From: Cladosporium sp. IMV 00045
Taxonomy: Eukaryota > Ascomycota > Dothideomycetes > Cladosporiales > Cladosporiaceae
Direction: 5' to 3'
Length of the DNA stretch: 64,000 nucleotides
NCBI GenBank assembly: GCA_001931905.2
Contig: MSJI02000881.1
Span: 6,059-70,058 of the forward strand
In this document: in pieces, positions 1 through 10,847 of the stretch
Layout of the letters: every line of letters starts with the position of its first letter
Numbering within the stretch: position 1 is the stretch's first letter
Notes under the pieces: model-generated
What the model saw: only the letters and a program-made list of their open reading frames with translations
Told to the model about the DNA's origin: nothing
Databases searched by the model: none
Translations under genes and position numbers: made by a program

Positions 1-642
1 TTTTTTTTATTATTAAAAAAAAAAAAAGACACAAGCCTCATCCTTTCATCCTCCACAGATCGCTACCCTGCCATTCTCCGAGAAACCCGCTCGACGCTTT
101 GGTTAAGAACACGCCACCGCCTCCACCTGTTGAGCTACTCTCATTCTCGACAGGTCTGGTTCATCCATGCGCTTGCTTCGTGCTCATCGTCGGGAGTCTT
201 CGGTCCTTCGACCACGAATTGCCGACCTTGCGTTTGCTGCGCGCACTCGAGAGGTTTGAGGACATGAAGGCCAGGCGAGCGGGTGGGTGGTGCACTTTTG
301 AGAGAGTCTGTGTGTGCGATGCGCATTGGTTGGCTTTTTGGGAACGGGTGGGTGGTATCTTCGTTGTGTTGGCTGTTGTGGCGTGGGGACACGGGACCTT
401 TCGTCAATTGGATCATGGCGTGAAATGCGCAAGGATGTCGACGTGAGGGGGTTCGTAAAGAAGAATCTTCTTGCCTTGCGCGGCGAACGAGATACCTCTC
501 CGCATGGACTTCTTTCCCCATGCTCTGATGAGATCCGCCCCTCCTCTTTGAAGTGTACGCCCTGTTAATTGCACCTTAGGCCCAGTGTGCCCGTTAATCT
601 AATCCGAGAGGTCCATGCGAAAGATATTTCGATCGCCAGGCT
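1..642. other. Intergenic, left edge
   Basis: The first 28 bases are an A/T homopolymer stretch (T-run then A-run). The rest has no open frame that starts with ATG and shows recognisable protein features. It is probably the 3' flank of the WD40 gene that ends at 643. Confidence 0.6.
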
Positions 643-2103
643 TCAGCCTTCTTCCATCGCGACGTCTTCTTGCGCTTGGGAATGGCCGTTGATTTCCTGC
701 GCGGTCTCTTGAGGGGCATCGCTGGGAAGAGTCTGCCCGTTCGTTTGCTCAGGGGCATCGCCTACCGCTACCACTTCCTTCGAGACCTCCACATGCTCTG
801 CACCGCCGTCTGCTTGCCCATTGACAGTCGGACCTAGCCTGCGTCGTCGGTAGATTTTGATGGTCTTATCCGCGCCGCAAGTGGCGATCGCGCCGTCCTG
901 AGCGCAAACGTCCACACCCAACACCACGCCCTCGTGGCCCTGCAAGCGCTGCAGGATCTCCTTCGAATTGACGTCCCACAGCACCGTGCTCCCGTCTTCA
1001 CTGCCGCAGGCTGCAAAAGCCCATTGCGGCCTCTGTTGCTTGTCCTCCTCTGCATCCTCCTTGCCTCCTTCCTCCGGCGCAGCAGAAGCAGTATACGTGC
1101 CAAAGCAGACCTGTATGCTGAACTTCTCGTTCTTGTGCCCCTGATACGTCTTCACACACCTGCCCTCCACGTAGTTCCACAGCCTCAAACTGCTATCCAG
1201 CGTCGCGGCCAGCACGTAGCGGCCGTTTGGCGAAAACTTGACGCTCGTCACCGGCGCATTGTCTTCGTGAACCAGCGTCTTCAAGCACTGTCCTGTCCCC
1301 GTGTCCCAAATCCTGATCAAGCCATCACTGCTACAACTCGCCGATAGAGTCCCATCCCGCACAAAATCCACACCCGAAACCGGATCCGAATGCGCCGGCA
1401 GCGACCGCATGACCCGCGCGGTCCTCACGTCCCATAGAAACACCGCTTCGTCGTACGAGCCGGAGACCAGAATATTCCCCTTCGGCGAGAAAGCCAGCGA
1501 GTAAACGTAATTATGGTGTCCCGCCAGCGGCACCGGCAGCGCCTTGCCCGTCTCCGCATCCCACATGCGAATGAGCTTGTCGTCAGATCCGGAAGCGATC
1601 ACGCGGCTGTCGGGCGACCAGGACAGCGCCGAAATTCCAGCAAGGTGTCCTTCGAGCGTGTGCTGCAGCGCACCCGTCGCCGCAGACCAGATTTTGATCG
1701 TGCAGTCCGCCGAGCAGCTGGCGAGGCGCTTACCGTCGGGGGAGAATTTCACCACCGCGACGCCGCGCTTGTGGCCTTTCAGCGTGTATTGCGGTGCGTA
1801 GTCGAGTTTGCGCGGTCGCTCCGCCAGCAGTTTTCTGCGCTTTGCGCTGGAGTTGGCGGATGGTGTGCCTTCGGCGCTGCTCCTGAGCTCTTCGGGAACT
1901 TCGGGCGTTTGTACTTCATTCTCGTCGTCGTTGTCGTCTTCGTATGCGAATGCGAATTGCTCGTTGGCGCCGTCGAGGGCGGGCGCTTGGTACGGTGTTG
2001 AGGCGGCGGAGTGGTAGGCGGAGGGAGGGTCGAGGGATTCGGACCGTTTGCGTTTGGGCGAGCGTCGGCTATTGTGAGGGTCGGGGGTTGAGGCGTAGCT
2101 CAT
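643..2103 (-). CDS. SWD3: WD40-repeat protein, WDR5/SWD3-like COMPASS subunit
   Basis: A single uninterrupted frame of 486 residues starts with ATG at 2103 and stops with TGA at 643. Residues 1-105 are low-complexity and basic/acidic, with KRKR and KRRK clusters that could act in nuclear import. From about residue 105 there are seven WD40 blades. Each carries the GH...(S/D)D...I(K/R)(I/L/M)W pattern, for example SCSADCTIKIW, SGSDDKLIRMW, CSSDGLIRIW and CGADKTIKIY. The blade order and the phrase LKGHKRGVAVVKFSPDGK match WDR5/Swd3, the histone H3K4 methyltransferase (Set1/COMPASS) scaffold. The tail after blade seven (about residue 425 on) is acidic and disordered. Another WD40 protein of the same architecture (TAF5-like or a generic beta-propeller) is the alternative. 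The fold is certain, the complex assignment probable. Confidence 0.82.
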   Translation of the reverse strand: MSYASTPDPHNSRRSPKRKRSESLDPPSAYHSAASTPYQAPALDGANEQFAFAYEDDNDDENEVQTPEVPEELRSSAEGTPSANSSAKRRKLLAERPRKLDYAPQYTLKGHKRGVAVVKFSPDGKRLASCSADCTIKIWSAATGALQHTLEGHLAGISALSWSPDSRVIASGSDDKLIRMWDAETGKALPVPLAGHHNYVYSLAFSPKGNILVSGSYDEAVFLWDVRTARVMRSLPAHSDPVSGVDFVRDGTLSASCSSDGLIRIWDTGTGQCLKTLVHEDNAPVTSVKFSPNGRYVLAATLDSSLRLWNYVEGRCVKTYQGHKNEKFSIQVCFGTYTASAAPEEGGKEDAEEDKQQRPQWAFAACGSEDGSTVLWDVNSKEILQRLQGHEGVVLGVDVCAQDGAIATCGADKTIKIYRRRRLGPTVNGQADGGAEHVEVSKEVVAVGDAPEQTNGQTLPSDAPQETAQEINGHSQAQEDVAMEEG

Positions 2104-2912
2104 TTTGTCTCTGGGTGATGAGGTGTTGTGGTTTGGGTTGTGAGGTGGGTTTGATCTTTTGGGAATAATTTATGTGGAAGTTGAAACGCGGAGAACGCGC
2201 AGCTTGGGGAAGGCGCTTTTGTGGAGTGATGTCAATGGGGACTTGGAAGTGCATGTGAGATCACATGAATTAAAGACAACATACTTGTGAGTAGAATCGT
2301 GCAATGTATGTAGATATCCAAACACAGCACATGACCTGAGACTGGTAAGAGATACAGCTTATTTCGGCATCCAAATCACTGCATCGATGTGAACGTTCGA
2401 CTTGCAAGGCATTGGACACACGGAGCTCTATCCACTGTGATGCGGCTGCTAATTGATGGACTCCACCAAAATGATAAGTTACTTGATGAACCATCTTGTT
2501 TCCTTGCGATCTTTCCATTCCTTTTGACCTTAAGCGCGTCTATAATCAATATACCAGCAGCTTTGAGTGTCTTCTCCTGTTAAAATTTCATCCTTTCCTT
2601 CAACGTCCATCATCCAATTCCATCCTTGCAAATCTGTCCTTCAGTTCCATCTCTCAAAAACCATCCTCCAAATTCCATCATTCATCATCCATCCTCCAAC
2701 ATTTGTCCTTCAAGATCCGTCCTCCAAGTTCCGTCCTTTCAAGTCCATCCCTGCCATCAATTCCGTAACCCTTCCATCCTGATCCCTGCCTTGAAATCCT
2801 TGTCAATGCGCGCTGTTGTTATACTCGCAGCTTCGACAATCTAATCATTTCTCCGTTGGTTGATCTTAGTCCTACCTTCCTCCCTGCGCCACAACCACCC
2901 CGCCACTCAATC
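2104..2912. other. Intergenic with pyrimidine-rich low-complexity block
   Basis: This is the promoter side of the WD40 gene and the 3' flank of the next gene. From about 2580 to 2790 the + strand is strongly pyrimidine-biased, with many imperfect TCC-ATC, CCTCCAA and TCCTTCAA words. It looks like a decayed short-unit repeat. No supported gene is seen. Confidence 0.5.
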
Positions 2913-4835
2913 TCAGAACTCTTCGACGAACTGATCGTCGCTGTTTGCGGGATCGGCGCCGAGGGCTGCCTGGCTGCTTGAGGTTTCGATCGTCCCATCA
3001 AGATTGGCCACAGGACTGAAACGTCCAGTCTCTTTGCTAGATTCAAGCTGCTTCTCATTGTTGCCTTCCTTGGCAGCGGCAGCAGAGTCGACAGTGTCCT
3101 TCTTCTGAGCGGCCGCGGACTTCGTGGCACGCTTCGGGGCACGCTTGGTGGTAGCCGCAGCTGGGTTCGTGGTCTTGCGAGCGGCGGCCTTCTTACATGG
3201 CTTGGCCGGTGCTTCCTCCTCTTCAACAAAATCCTCATCCTCAGTAGCAGCCGCAGAAGCATTCTGCTGGCGCTTGGTGGGCTTCTTGGTAGATTTCGCT
3301 GGTTTTGCTGTCGGTGTGCTGTTGCGGGTAGAAGCAGCGGTGCTCTTCTTCGCCCTCTTGGTCGCTGGAGCTTGTTCTGCCTCTTCAGCTTCATCGTCAT
3401 CAGCCGCTTGACGAGCTCGCTTTTTCGGAGTCTGAGCAGCACGATTAGCCTGCTGGTTCTGAGCCGTCTTCTTGACAGCGCTGGCGGGAGCTGCTGTTGT
3501 CGACGTTTCCTGCGCTGCTGCTGCTGCTGCAGCGGCGGCCTTTACCCTGTTGCGGGCATGGTCGGAATCCGTATCGTCAAACTCATCCTCGGAAGCGGCG
3601 TCACGAGAGCGCTTCTTTTGAGACGGGGCTTTTGTGGCCTTCTTGGAGTTGGCGGCTGGCGTGGTCTTGGGGCCACTGTTTGCTTGCGCTTTCGCCTTCT
3701 TGACTGCCTCAGACGTGATACTGTTCTCAGTACCATCGCTCTCATTGTCGGTGGACGTTTCAGTGGCTGTGGCCACGTTTGCGCGCTTCTTCGGCGTAGG
3801 ATTGTCGTCTTGCTCCTCTGGGTCGACTTCGTCGCGCTTTCTCTTGTTGGACGCCAGCTTCTCATTGCCATCTAGTTGTCCAGAGGCACTGCGAGCAACA
3901 GTGGCAGCTGAAGCAGCAGCTGTCATCACAGAAGGGTCCGTAGCTTTACATTCCTCGTTGCTGATCGTGGTCGCTATAGACCTTTTATAGGCCTTTTCAT
4001 GGAACCCAACGCGGAGGCGAACATGCCTGAGCAGCAGCCTAAGCAAAACATCAGGAAATCGACGGGCATCAACATATTCAGAGTCCAGACGAAGGTGCAA
4101 CGACACCATCTCGATGAAGCGATGCTGTATCCAAGGGGTGAAGTCATAGAAGTGACGGACGATGTCTTCTATCTCCATGAATGTCACCGATGGTTGCTGC
4201 GGCGATTCCTCCACAGCATCGGGATGCTCACGAGCGCGATCGATCGAGGCGCAGAGTCCGAGCAGGGCGCGGGCAGTCTCATGAGGGACAGGGATGCGCG
4301 GTTCTTCGAGTTCGTCGCGGCAGAGGTTCATGAGGATGTGGAATGCCTCTTCGTACTGCTGGTCGTCCATCAACTCGAGCTCACACTTCAAGATGAATCT
4401 TTTCCTGGCAGTCATCGGCAGGTAGATGGCCTCGAACATGTCGTCGTCCGAGTCATCGCACACGCTCTCAGGCTCTGGGGTATAGCTTCGATTCGTATAC
4501 TTGGGATGAGCATCGCTGCTGGCTTCTTCGACTGCCTCTTCATCTTCAGACTGATCAGACTCGACTACATCCTCGAGCTCGTCGTGGTTGTCTCCATCAC
4601 TACTATCAGCCCCGCCAAACTGCTCTCCATCCGCGTCAGGCTCGCTGTCGTCGGCGGCAGATGCCACAGAGACGGCCTTGTCTGCGGTGGTACCATCGGC
4701 AGCAGAGATAGGCTTTTTGGATTCGTCCAAAGAGACACCAGTCTTGTGCTGAGGCGTTGCCTTCGTGGCACTCTTGATCATGGCGTCAAGCTCTTTGAGG
4801 CCCTTGCCGCCGGTCGTTTTGCGGGTTTCGGACAT
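2913..4835 (-). CDS. Unrecognised acidic then lysine/alanine-rich, probably nuclear protein
   Basis: I place the start at the ATG at 4835, because it sits in a good context (CACC before ATG) and the upstream in-frame extension to 5195 reads like 5' UTR. The frame then codes for 640 residues. The N-terminal third is very acidic (D/E/S-rich). A globular-looking segment follows at about residues 155-320, containing LKCELELMDDQQYEEAFHIL and helix-rich sequence with FYDFTPWIQHRF. The C-terminal half is disordered, with many K/R/A/T runs, basic patches such as KRKRDE, KKRAR and KKRSR, and an alanine run. This suggests a nuclear, chromatin- or nucleolus-associated protein, but I recognise no named family. 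No intron is needed. Confidence 0.7.
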   Translation of the reverse strand: MSETRKTTGGKGLKELDAMIKSATKATPQHKTGVSLDESKKPISAADGTTADKAVSVASAADDSEPDADGEQFGGADSSDGDNHDELEDVVESDQSEDEEAVEEASSDAHPKYTNRSYTPEPESVCDDSDDDMFEAIYLPMTARKRFILKCELELMDDQQYEEAFHILMNLCRDELEEPRIPVPHETARALLGLCASIDRAREHPDAVEESPQQPSVTFMEIEDIVRHFYDFTPWIQHRFIEMVSLHLRLDSEYVDARRFPDVLLRLLLRHVRLRVGFHEKAYKRSIATTISNEECKATDPSVMTAAASAATVARSASGQLDGNEKLASNKRKRDEVDPEEQDDNPTPKKRANVATATETSTDNESDGTENSITSEAVKKAKAQANSGPKTTPAANSKKATKAPSQKKRSRDAASEDEFDDTDSDHARNRVKAAAAAAAAAQETSTTAAPASAVKKTAQNQQANRAAQTPKKRARQAADDDEAEEAEQAPATKRAKKSTAASTRNSTPTAKPAKSTKKPTKRQQNASAAATEDEDFVEEEEAPAKPCKKAAARKTTNPAAATTKRAPKRATKSAAAQKKDTVDSAAAAKEGNNEKQLESSKETGRFSPVANLDGTIETSSSQAALGADPANSDDQFVEEF

Positions 4836-6404
4836 GGTGGTTGTGGACTTCGGTAGATGTGGGAGGGTTCTTGCGTGGGTTGTTGAAGCGGGTGAGAGGA
4901 AAGATGTTGCGAAAGGTTTTGAGGTAGAAGGATACCGCAGCTCGAGTGGCTGTCGAGTTTTGGTTGGTGTAGCTTTTGCTTTAGAGCGAGTTGATTGAAA
5001 GTGGCAGTAGGGGCTGGAGGTGTTGTAAGGATGTAGGAGGTTTGGTGATGGCGGCGGTATGTCGAAGTTTGTTTGACTCGAAATACCAGTGGGGTGTAGG
5101 TTTGGCTTTGTAAAGAGGAAAGGAAAGCTTTCAAGGCTTTGAGATAACGAAGCAAGATTGCTCGATCGGCAGTGTGCGACACGGATTGCTTTCACTTCTT
5201 CCTACGTTCACTTCACCACGGAAAGTTACTGGAATAACTTCCGTGCGATCTCCTCAACTTCACTGCTGCCAAATTACAACGAGGAAGAGCCTAGCGAGTT
5301 GTCGATAAACGTCGATACGAGAATTTTGGTTCTATCAGAGAAGTCTTGCGGCGCCGGTTGGATCAGTTTTGGTAGATGGGGTGCGATGCGACAGGTTGGA
5401 CTGTAAGCTGGTTCGTGCGTTGGAGGTTTATGTGTTGCGGACCTGGATATAGCTTAGTAGCATGTGAATCGCAACGTCCAGAAGTCGTCATACGTCAGTT
5501 CCCAAGGCTCCCATACAACGGAAGTGAAGTTTGCAGGGGAAAGTGAAGGGGCGCACCTATCGCCTCTCGGTCTCACCTCAACACAGGAGTCTTTGCAATC
5601 CGGCGAGTGCTACTTGATATGAAAAACCTCTGCATCTTCCATGAGCCCGTGATTCTTTGGTTGATGGCCTCGAGAGCACAATTGTATCAGTAACTGTTGA
5701 GCGACAGGTTTACATTTGCTCGCCGCAGATTGAGCGAATCAGCCATGTCCGGCCAGTCATAGTACGCAATCGCTTTTCACGGAATACATGAATGGACGGC
5801 CCAAATGTTATTGGTCCTTCGTTGCAGAACATCACCTATTCTGTGTCTCATTCGGCAACCTGGAAATGTCGTATATATGAACGCTCGTGAAGTGGGACTG
5901 AGAAACGCTAGCGAAGGAAATATGTGAATGTAGTTACAACTTTGATGCAAGAGCAGGGATGGTTCTGCAAACAAGATACTTAGCTATGTTTGCCTGAGTT
6001 ATTGTTGTCTGGATCGATATGCCCTCCTTCTTTGTACGTTTGAAAGGAGGCTTGACATTCCATAGTATGCATCGATTGACGGACTGCAATCAACGAAAGA
6101 ACGTGGCTAATAGTGTCACATTGAGACATGGACATGTCATCTGTCTTTGTAATTATGATAGGAAAGTCGCTTCGATAATATGAAAGCAATGATGTTGGAA
6201 GTGAAGTCAATACCAAGTGAAGCCGGACGACGAAGTGAAGTCAACTCTCGGCCTCCAGCCCCGGGAGTCCGAGTAATCTCCGGATCTCTAGCAAGAAGTC
6301 GTCTCGCAGTACATGTGATATTGCTTTGGTCAGCGAGATATTTATCTTCACACACTGTCTTTAATCGCTATCCATACATACGGCTTCGCAGGTAGCCTAC
6401 AATC
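4836..6404. other. Intergenic between divergent genes
   Basis: About 1.57 kb separates the start of the acidic protein from the COQ9 start. Short open frames are present on both strands, but none has an ATG start with a recognisable motif. The stretch probably holds the two promoters and 5' UTRs. Confidence 0.5.
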
Positions 6405-7151
6405 ATGCCGCTCCAACGAACTCTTCTCCGCACCCCTGCGACTCTCCGCCCTCTCCTTGTTCAACAACCCACGCGAGCCCTCTATCACTCCTACGAGCAT
6501 AACCCTCCACCTGCCTATCCCGGAATCGAATCTAACATCTTGTCCACTGCCTTGACCCATGTGCCTAAACATGGCTTCAGTCAAGAAGCGCTCACCCTCG
6601 GCGCAAAAGACACTGGCTACCTGAACATCAGCACAAACCTCTTCCGGAAAGGTGCATTCGATCTGGTCCTCTACTATCTCGTCACACAGCGCCTTGCGCT
6701 CGGCAACCGTGTTCAGTTTCTGGATGAGAATATGGGTGTTGGTCGTAAAGTCAGGTCTTTGGTCATGGAGCGTCTGCGCGCAAATGGTGAAGCGGGTGTG
6801 GTACCACACTGGACGGGGGCGTTAGGACACATGTCGCTTGCGGAGAACATCACTGCCTCTCTTCGTGAGCTTGCGAAGCTCAGTGACGAGATTTGGTTCC
6901 TGGCTGGCGACAAGGCTGTCGACTCATCGTGGTACACCAAGCGAGCTTCCTTGTCAAGCGTATACGCTGCGACGGAGATGTACCAGACACAAGATCAGAG
7001 CACCGATTTCAAAGACACGGAGGCATTCCTTGACAGGCGATTGGAGGAGGTTAGGATCATGGGCGGTGCAGTTGGTGGTACTTTGCAATGGGCTGGTTTC
7101 CAAGCTGGTGCTATGGTCAACCTTCTGAGAAGCAAGGGCGTCAGGATATAA
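6405..7151 (+). CDS. COQ9: Ubiquinone biosynthesis protein COQ9, mitochondrial
   Basis: An intronless 248-residue frame starts at ATG 6405. Residues 1-25 are rich in R, T and L with no acidic residue, as in a mitochondrial presequence, and are followed by YHSYEHNPPPAYP. The body matches COQ9: ESNILSTALTHVPKHGFSQEAL is the TetR-like helix-turn-helix region, and residues of the C-terminal COQ9 domain follow (hydrophobic lipid-binding helix FRKGAFDLVLYYLVTQR, later WYTKRASLSSVYAATEMYQT and FLDRRLEEVRIMGG). In yeast and humans COQ9 binds isoprenoid quinone intermediates and supports COQ7 hydroxylase in the CoQ synthome on the matrix face of the inner membrane. The length fits the family. No oddities seen. 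Confidence 0.93.
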   Translation: MPLQRTLLRTPATLRPLLVQQPTRALYHSYEHNPPPAYPGIESNILSTALTHVPKHGFSQEALTLGAKDTGYLNISTNLFRKGAFDLVLYYLVTQRLALGNRVQFLDENMGVGRKVRSLVMERLRANGEAGVVPHWTGALGHMSLAENITASLRELAKLSDEIWFLAGDKAVDSSWYTKRASLSSVYAATEMYQTQDQSTDFKDTEAFLDRRLEEVRIMGGAVGGTLQWAGFQAGAMVNLLRSKGVRI

Positions 7152-8759
7152 GAAGCTGCAATGGTGTTTGTGTTCTACTGGATCTATATCAAGCTTTCTG
7201 GACCACACCCTTGCCTTTCGGCTCAGGATCATGGCATCAAAGCATCGGAGTACTGCCCCTCATTGCCTGGGATATACCAGCCTCAGTCTGGAAAGAGGGT
7301 TCATTGTCTTGCGGTCTCTTCTCAACAGATCTAAGGGTCTTTCCGTCTGGCCAGAGTCTAGCCCGCGGCGTTCATCCTCGTTTTCTGCGCAGAATCTAAC
7401 TTAACCGAAGGCTACAACATTCGTACCCTAAGGCCTTAAGCAAAACTCGCCGTGCAAATGGCATAGCAGTCAGATGCCATTGGCTCTCTGATTCCAGGCC
7501 AACACACGGTGCGGAATGTGCATGACACATCATAGCACATGATTTGGTGTAACGTTTCAAGATAATCTTGTTTTCGGGAAGGCTCGCGGCGATAGATCCA
7601 CCATCGAGTGACGACAACAGACATACTCTTGCAGTGTATGTCTCACATGGGTCATAGCTGTGTAATTGTATTAATACTGTACTTTAAGGGCACCTTTAAC
7701 TAACAGGCTCTGCTTGGCCCTCCGACTTCTTCGTGTACTTCGCATCGTCTATATCAGCGTGAAAGAAGCGTCGCTTTCTTGGCTCGATGTTTTCCACGTC
7801 ATGGCCCTATTCTCGTACTGGTTTTGACTTCTTAACTATCAATGTTGCTTCACCGTCTAAACGATCTACGTCTTTCTTTCTAATCGACCAGAGATCTAGG
7901 GTACCTGGCCTTGAACTAATTGTGTTGGCTTCCAGAGAAGGGAGTGGATACGAACTTCATGGAAAATCAGGTTGAACAATCACATCGGTCAGCCACTTCT
8001 CCAGAGCCTGTCAGAGAACAACTCTGCGGCAAAACAACCAGTATGCCTGGAGCACAAAAGCAAAAAAGAAGTGAACCTGACCCGATTTGAACGGATGACC
8101 TTGTGGATATCCCAATATCACTGGAATCACACGCGCTACCACTGCGCCACAGGTCCAATTTGATTGGATTGATGATGTTGAGGTGAGCTTTGACAAATAT
8201 ACATGCCGCAATGTTTGCCGAAATTTTCCACAAGAAAAATGGAGACTTCAAGCCAATGCTTCGAACTCAGAACGGAGCTACATCTATGAACGGTCTCTAT
8301 CGATAGAAAGTAACAATATACTATAAGCATGCATTTGCTCCTAGACTTTATAAAAGTTTCTTCTAACATATGTGAGAGTGGTGTGGATATAGAGTGGTGG
8401 TCAATTCAGGACGTTGTGGGGGGTGCACGTGAGCGAGCTGGGACCTTCGATGTTTTATGTTCAGGATCGCATCCAAGTATTTGCGAAGACCAGCAGTATC
8501 GAAGGCCCATAATGCTTATCTGGTGAGTACTCTTCAGGAGACGAGAAATGCCAAATAGACCTCTCTCAAAATCTTGATTACACTACAAGAAGTGTCAATG
8601 GGCCTTTCGACGAACACCAACCCTAACCCCAGAGCCAGTCGCTCACAAGCTTGCTCACTCAGAGGTCTTTTATCTAAAAGTGGTAGAAGATTGGAAGAAC
8701 ATCAAATCTGAACATTTTCATATTGAATACATAATGTCCTCATAGCACAATGCTCACAC
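7152..8759. other. Intergenic containing one tRNA gene
   Basis: About 1.6 kb separates COQ9 from the 3' end of TRM6. Apart from the tRNA at 8072-8156 I see no supported gene. The short open frames here lack ATG-led conserved sequence. Confidence 0.5.
8072..8156 (-). tRNA. tRNA-Trp (anticodon CCA), with a short intron
   Basis: On the minus strand an 85-nt cloverleaf can be drawn. The 7-bp acceptor stem is GGACCTG/CAGGTTC with one G-U pair. The D stem is GCGC/GCGC with loop AGTGGTA. The anticodon 5' arm is TGTGA with loop TTCCAG, the variable loop is 5 nt, and the T arm is ATCCG-TTCAAAT-CGGGT. The discriminator is A. About 13 nt after anticodon position 37 do not fit the cloverleaf and read as an intron, which fungal tRNA-Trp genes often have. 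The anticodon stem keeps one A-C mismatch. The A and B boxes are intact, and a T6 run follows the 3' end at once, as a Pol III terminator. Isotype Trp rests on CCA at positions 34-36. A diverged or dying copy is possible. Confidence 0.75.
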
Positions 8760-10504
8760 TTAGGCTGGTGTACCAGCCGAACTCTCGGTACCCTCCTCAA
8801 TCTTCCTCTTCTTGCTATGGTTACCCCTAGCCTCAACACCACCCTCAAGCGGGATGACCTTCCTAGCTGTGAAAACAAAACCCTCACTGCCACCCTTGCT
8901 AGTCATGAGAGGATGCGTGCGACCGGGCAGGACCTGCCACTCACGAATTCGACTGGTCTGCAGCGTCGGTGCCAGAAGAAGACGCGGGTCCATAGGGAAA
9001 TCTTCCTCGTCCGGCACTTCTCCCTTCGACAGGATGTTCAAGTATGCCGTGCGACGGTCCTTGGAATACCAGTCTGAAAGCTTCACCAGCGGCTCAACCG
9101 TGGGCGAGTAGACGACGATGTGTCCGCCACCGCGGATAAGAGGTACGACGTGCGGGAAGATGGTAGAAGGGTCCATGTGCGAAGCAACGACAAGACCGTC
9201 AAAGCCGCCAGCGCGTGTCTCGTCGACAATGTTCTTGCAGCGCTCCCAACGTCTGCGCTTCTTGTAGTAAGTGCCTCGCTTGCCGCTCTTCCAGGTCTGA
9301 ATGGTGTCATGATCGGCATGTTCGGGCTCGCTGTATGTTGGGTCCTCCTCCGGGTGGAGAAGTTGAAGCCAGGAGAGGGTCTTGAGATGTTCGTGTAGTG
9401 GGTGATCCGGATCCGGGTTATTGCCATCGTAGTCGAAGTATTTGAGCAGGCTGATGTTGGCTTGGACCGCCGCGTGAAGGATGGTGATGGTATTTGATGA
9501 AGCAGGGATAGGGAAATCGTGATGGGTAATCGGAGTGTGAGGCTTGCCTTCAGGATGTCCATTCTCCATGGGCTGGTCGGCGGATTCTGAAGGGTTGCCT
9601 TCCGCAGGCGTCTCAGTGTTCACGACCTTTGAAGGCGCATTGTCATCTTTGCGGAGGAGGTTCATCCTCTCTGCCACAGCTGCCGTAACCAGACCACCTG
9701 TGTCGTCGATCACTAGCCATCTCCCGCCCGGGCCTGTTACACCCAAATCGTTGTCGCCACCAACCGGCTTGCTGAAGTGCGCATTGCTCCATGCCATTGC
9801 CAATCCCAGTGTTTCCTCTCTGATTTCCATTGTCCGACTTGGCTCCTTCTCCATGATATAGTCGATCAAGAATCCCAGCTCCATCGGCAAAACGGTGAAC
9901 TGTTTCAGGTATTTCTTGCTCTTTCGCAAAGTATACTTCGCCTTTGAGAACGCAGTCTTCTCAGCCAAGCCAGCATGGTTGGCGAGGATCTTCTCAATGA
10001 CTTCCTTTCCGCCCGAGCTTTTCTTCAATTCCTCGATCTCATCGTGTGAGAGTGCTTGCCGAGATGCGTCGTCAATGGTGAGTCGGTTGTTCTTCATAAC
10101 CACAGTGCCGTCGTCTGCCACAATATCGAATCCTTCGGTGCCGCCATTGGCGGCCTCAGGCTCTCCCACGTTCTCGATCGACGCCTCTTCTTCGGCCACA
10201 ACATCTGCGTTCAGCTCACTGGGTGGTACAGTGCGCAGACGACTGTACAGTTCGCCTTCTTGCTTCTCAAGCACTTCATAGGTGTAGTAGAGCGGTCGGC
10301 CAAGGAGGAGATTTGATGGAAATGAGCCGTACTTGCCGATTTCGATGATCCTGCGCCATTCTCAGCTTGGCTTCGCAGGAATCATGCGTTGCGGCAGGAT
10401 GAGACCTACGTGTTTGGTTTGACCTCAACTGCTTTCAGTTGGTCGGAAACAAGGCGCAGAAACACCCAGCTATTGGGCCGGATGCGGCCATTGCTTGGTG
10501 CCAT
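8760..10504 (-). CDS. TRM6: tRNA (adenine-58-N1) methyltransferase non-catalytic subunit TRM6
   Basis: There are two exons: 10410-10504 (start ATG at 10504) and 8760-10350. A 59-bp intron (GTAGGT..CAG) separates them, and the joined frame is 561 codons. Exon 1 reads IRPNSWVFLRL, and the junction gives EIGKYGSFPSNLLLGRPLYY, the typical Gcd10/Trm6 N-terminus. The middle contains LRKSKKYLKQF and the C-terminal part has a Rossmann-like methyltransferase remnant (LVIDDTGGLVTAAVAERM; DGLVVASHMDPSTIFPHVVPLI). In yeast Trm6 pairs with catalytic Trm61 in the nucleus to make m1A58, needed for initiator tRNA-Met stability. An acidic/proline-rich insertion of about 70 residues lies between the two halves. 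The gene is divergent from the homoserine kinase fusion, with 343 bp between the starts. Confidence 0.93.
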
Positions 10505-10847
10505 GATGTGTTGAGAATACTTGCCTTTCGATCAGGACACAAGCACCCTTGTTGCGATCTTTCTAGCGAATGGTGTTCGTTCAAGAAGAGTAGCGATGAA
10601 GCTTGTGTGAGTTATGGAGGATCACAGACTTTCACATGCTTGCCCGGAGATGGCCCGTGCCGGAAGTCAGATAAGATCTCTTATCAGGGAATATTTTCTG
10701 AGGTATGTGGGGTTTGTGACTGGCCGATGAGGGACCATGGAGGGCATTGAACTCCCAAGGCAACTTCGAGATACAGTAATAGTGTAGACTCGGAGCAAAC
10801 GACTATTCTGTCACCCTCTCCGGCCACCGCCTTACCGGCTCGACAAC
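10505..10847. other. Divergent promoter, TRM6 / homoserine kinase-AIRS
   Basis: These 343 bp lie between two ATG codons on opposite strands. No additional ATG-led coding sequence with a known motif is visible. It should contain both promoters. Confidence 0.55.

Noticed and set aside
3999..4856. 285-codon plus-strand open frame
   Set aside because: Antisense to the acidic/lysine-rich protein gene; the coding strand is shown by the conserved-looking block and good ATG context on the minus strand.
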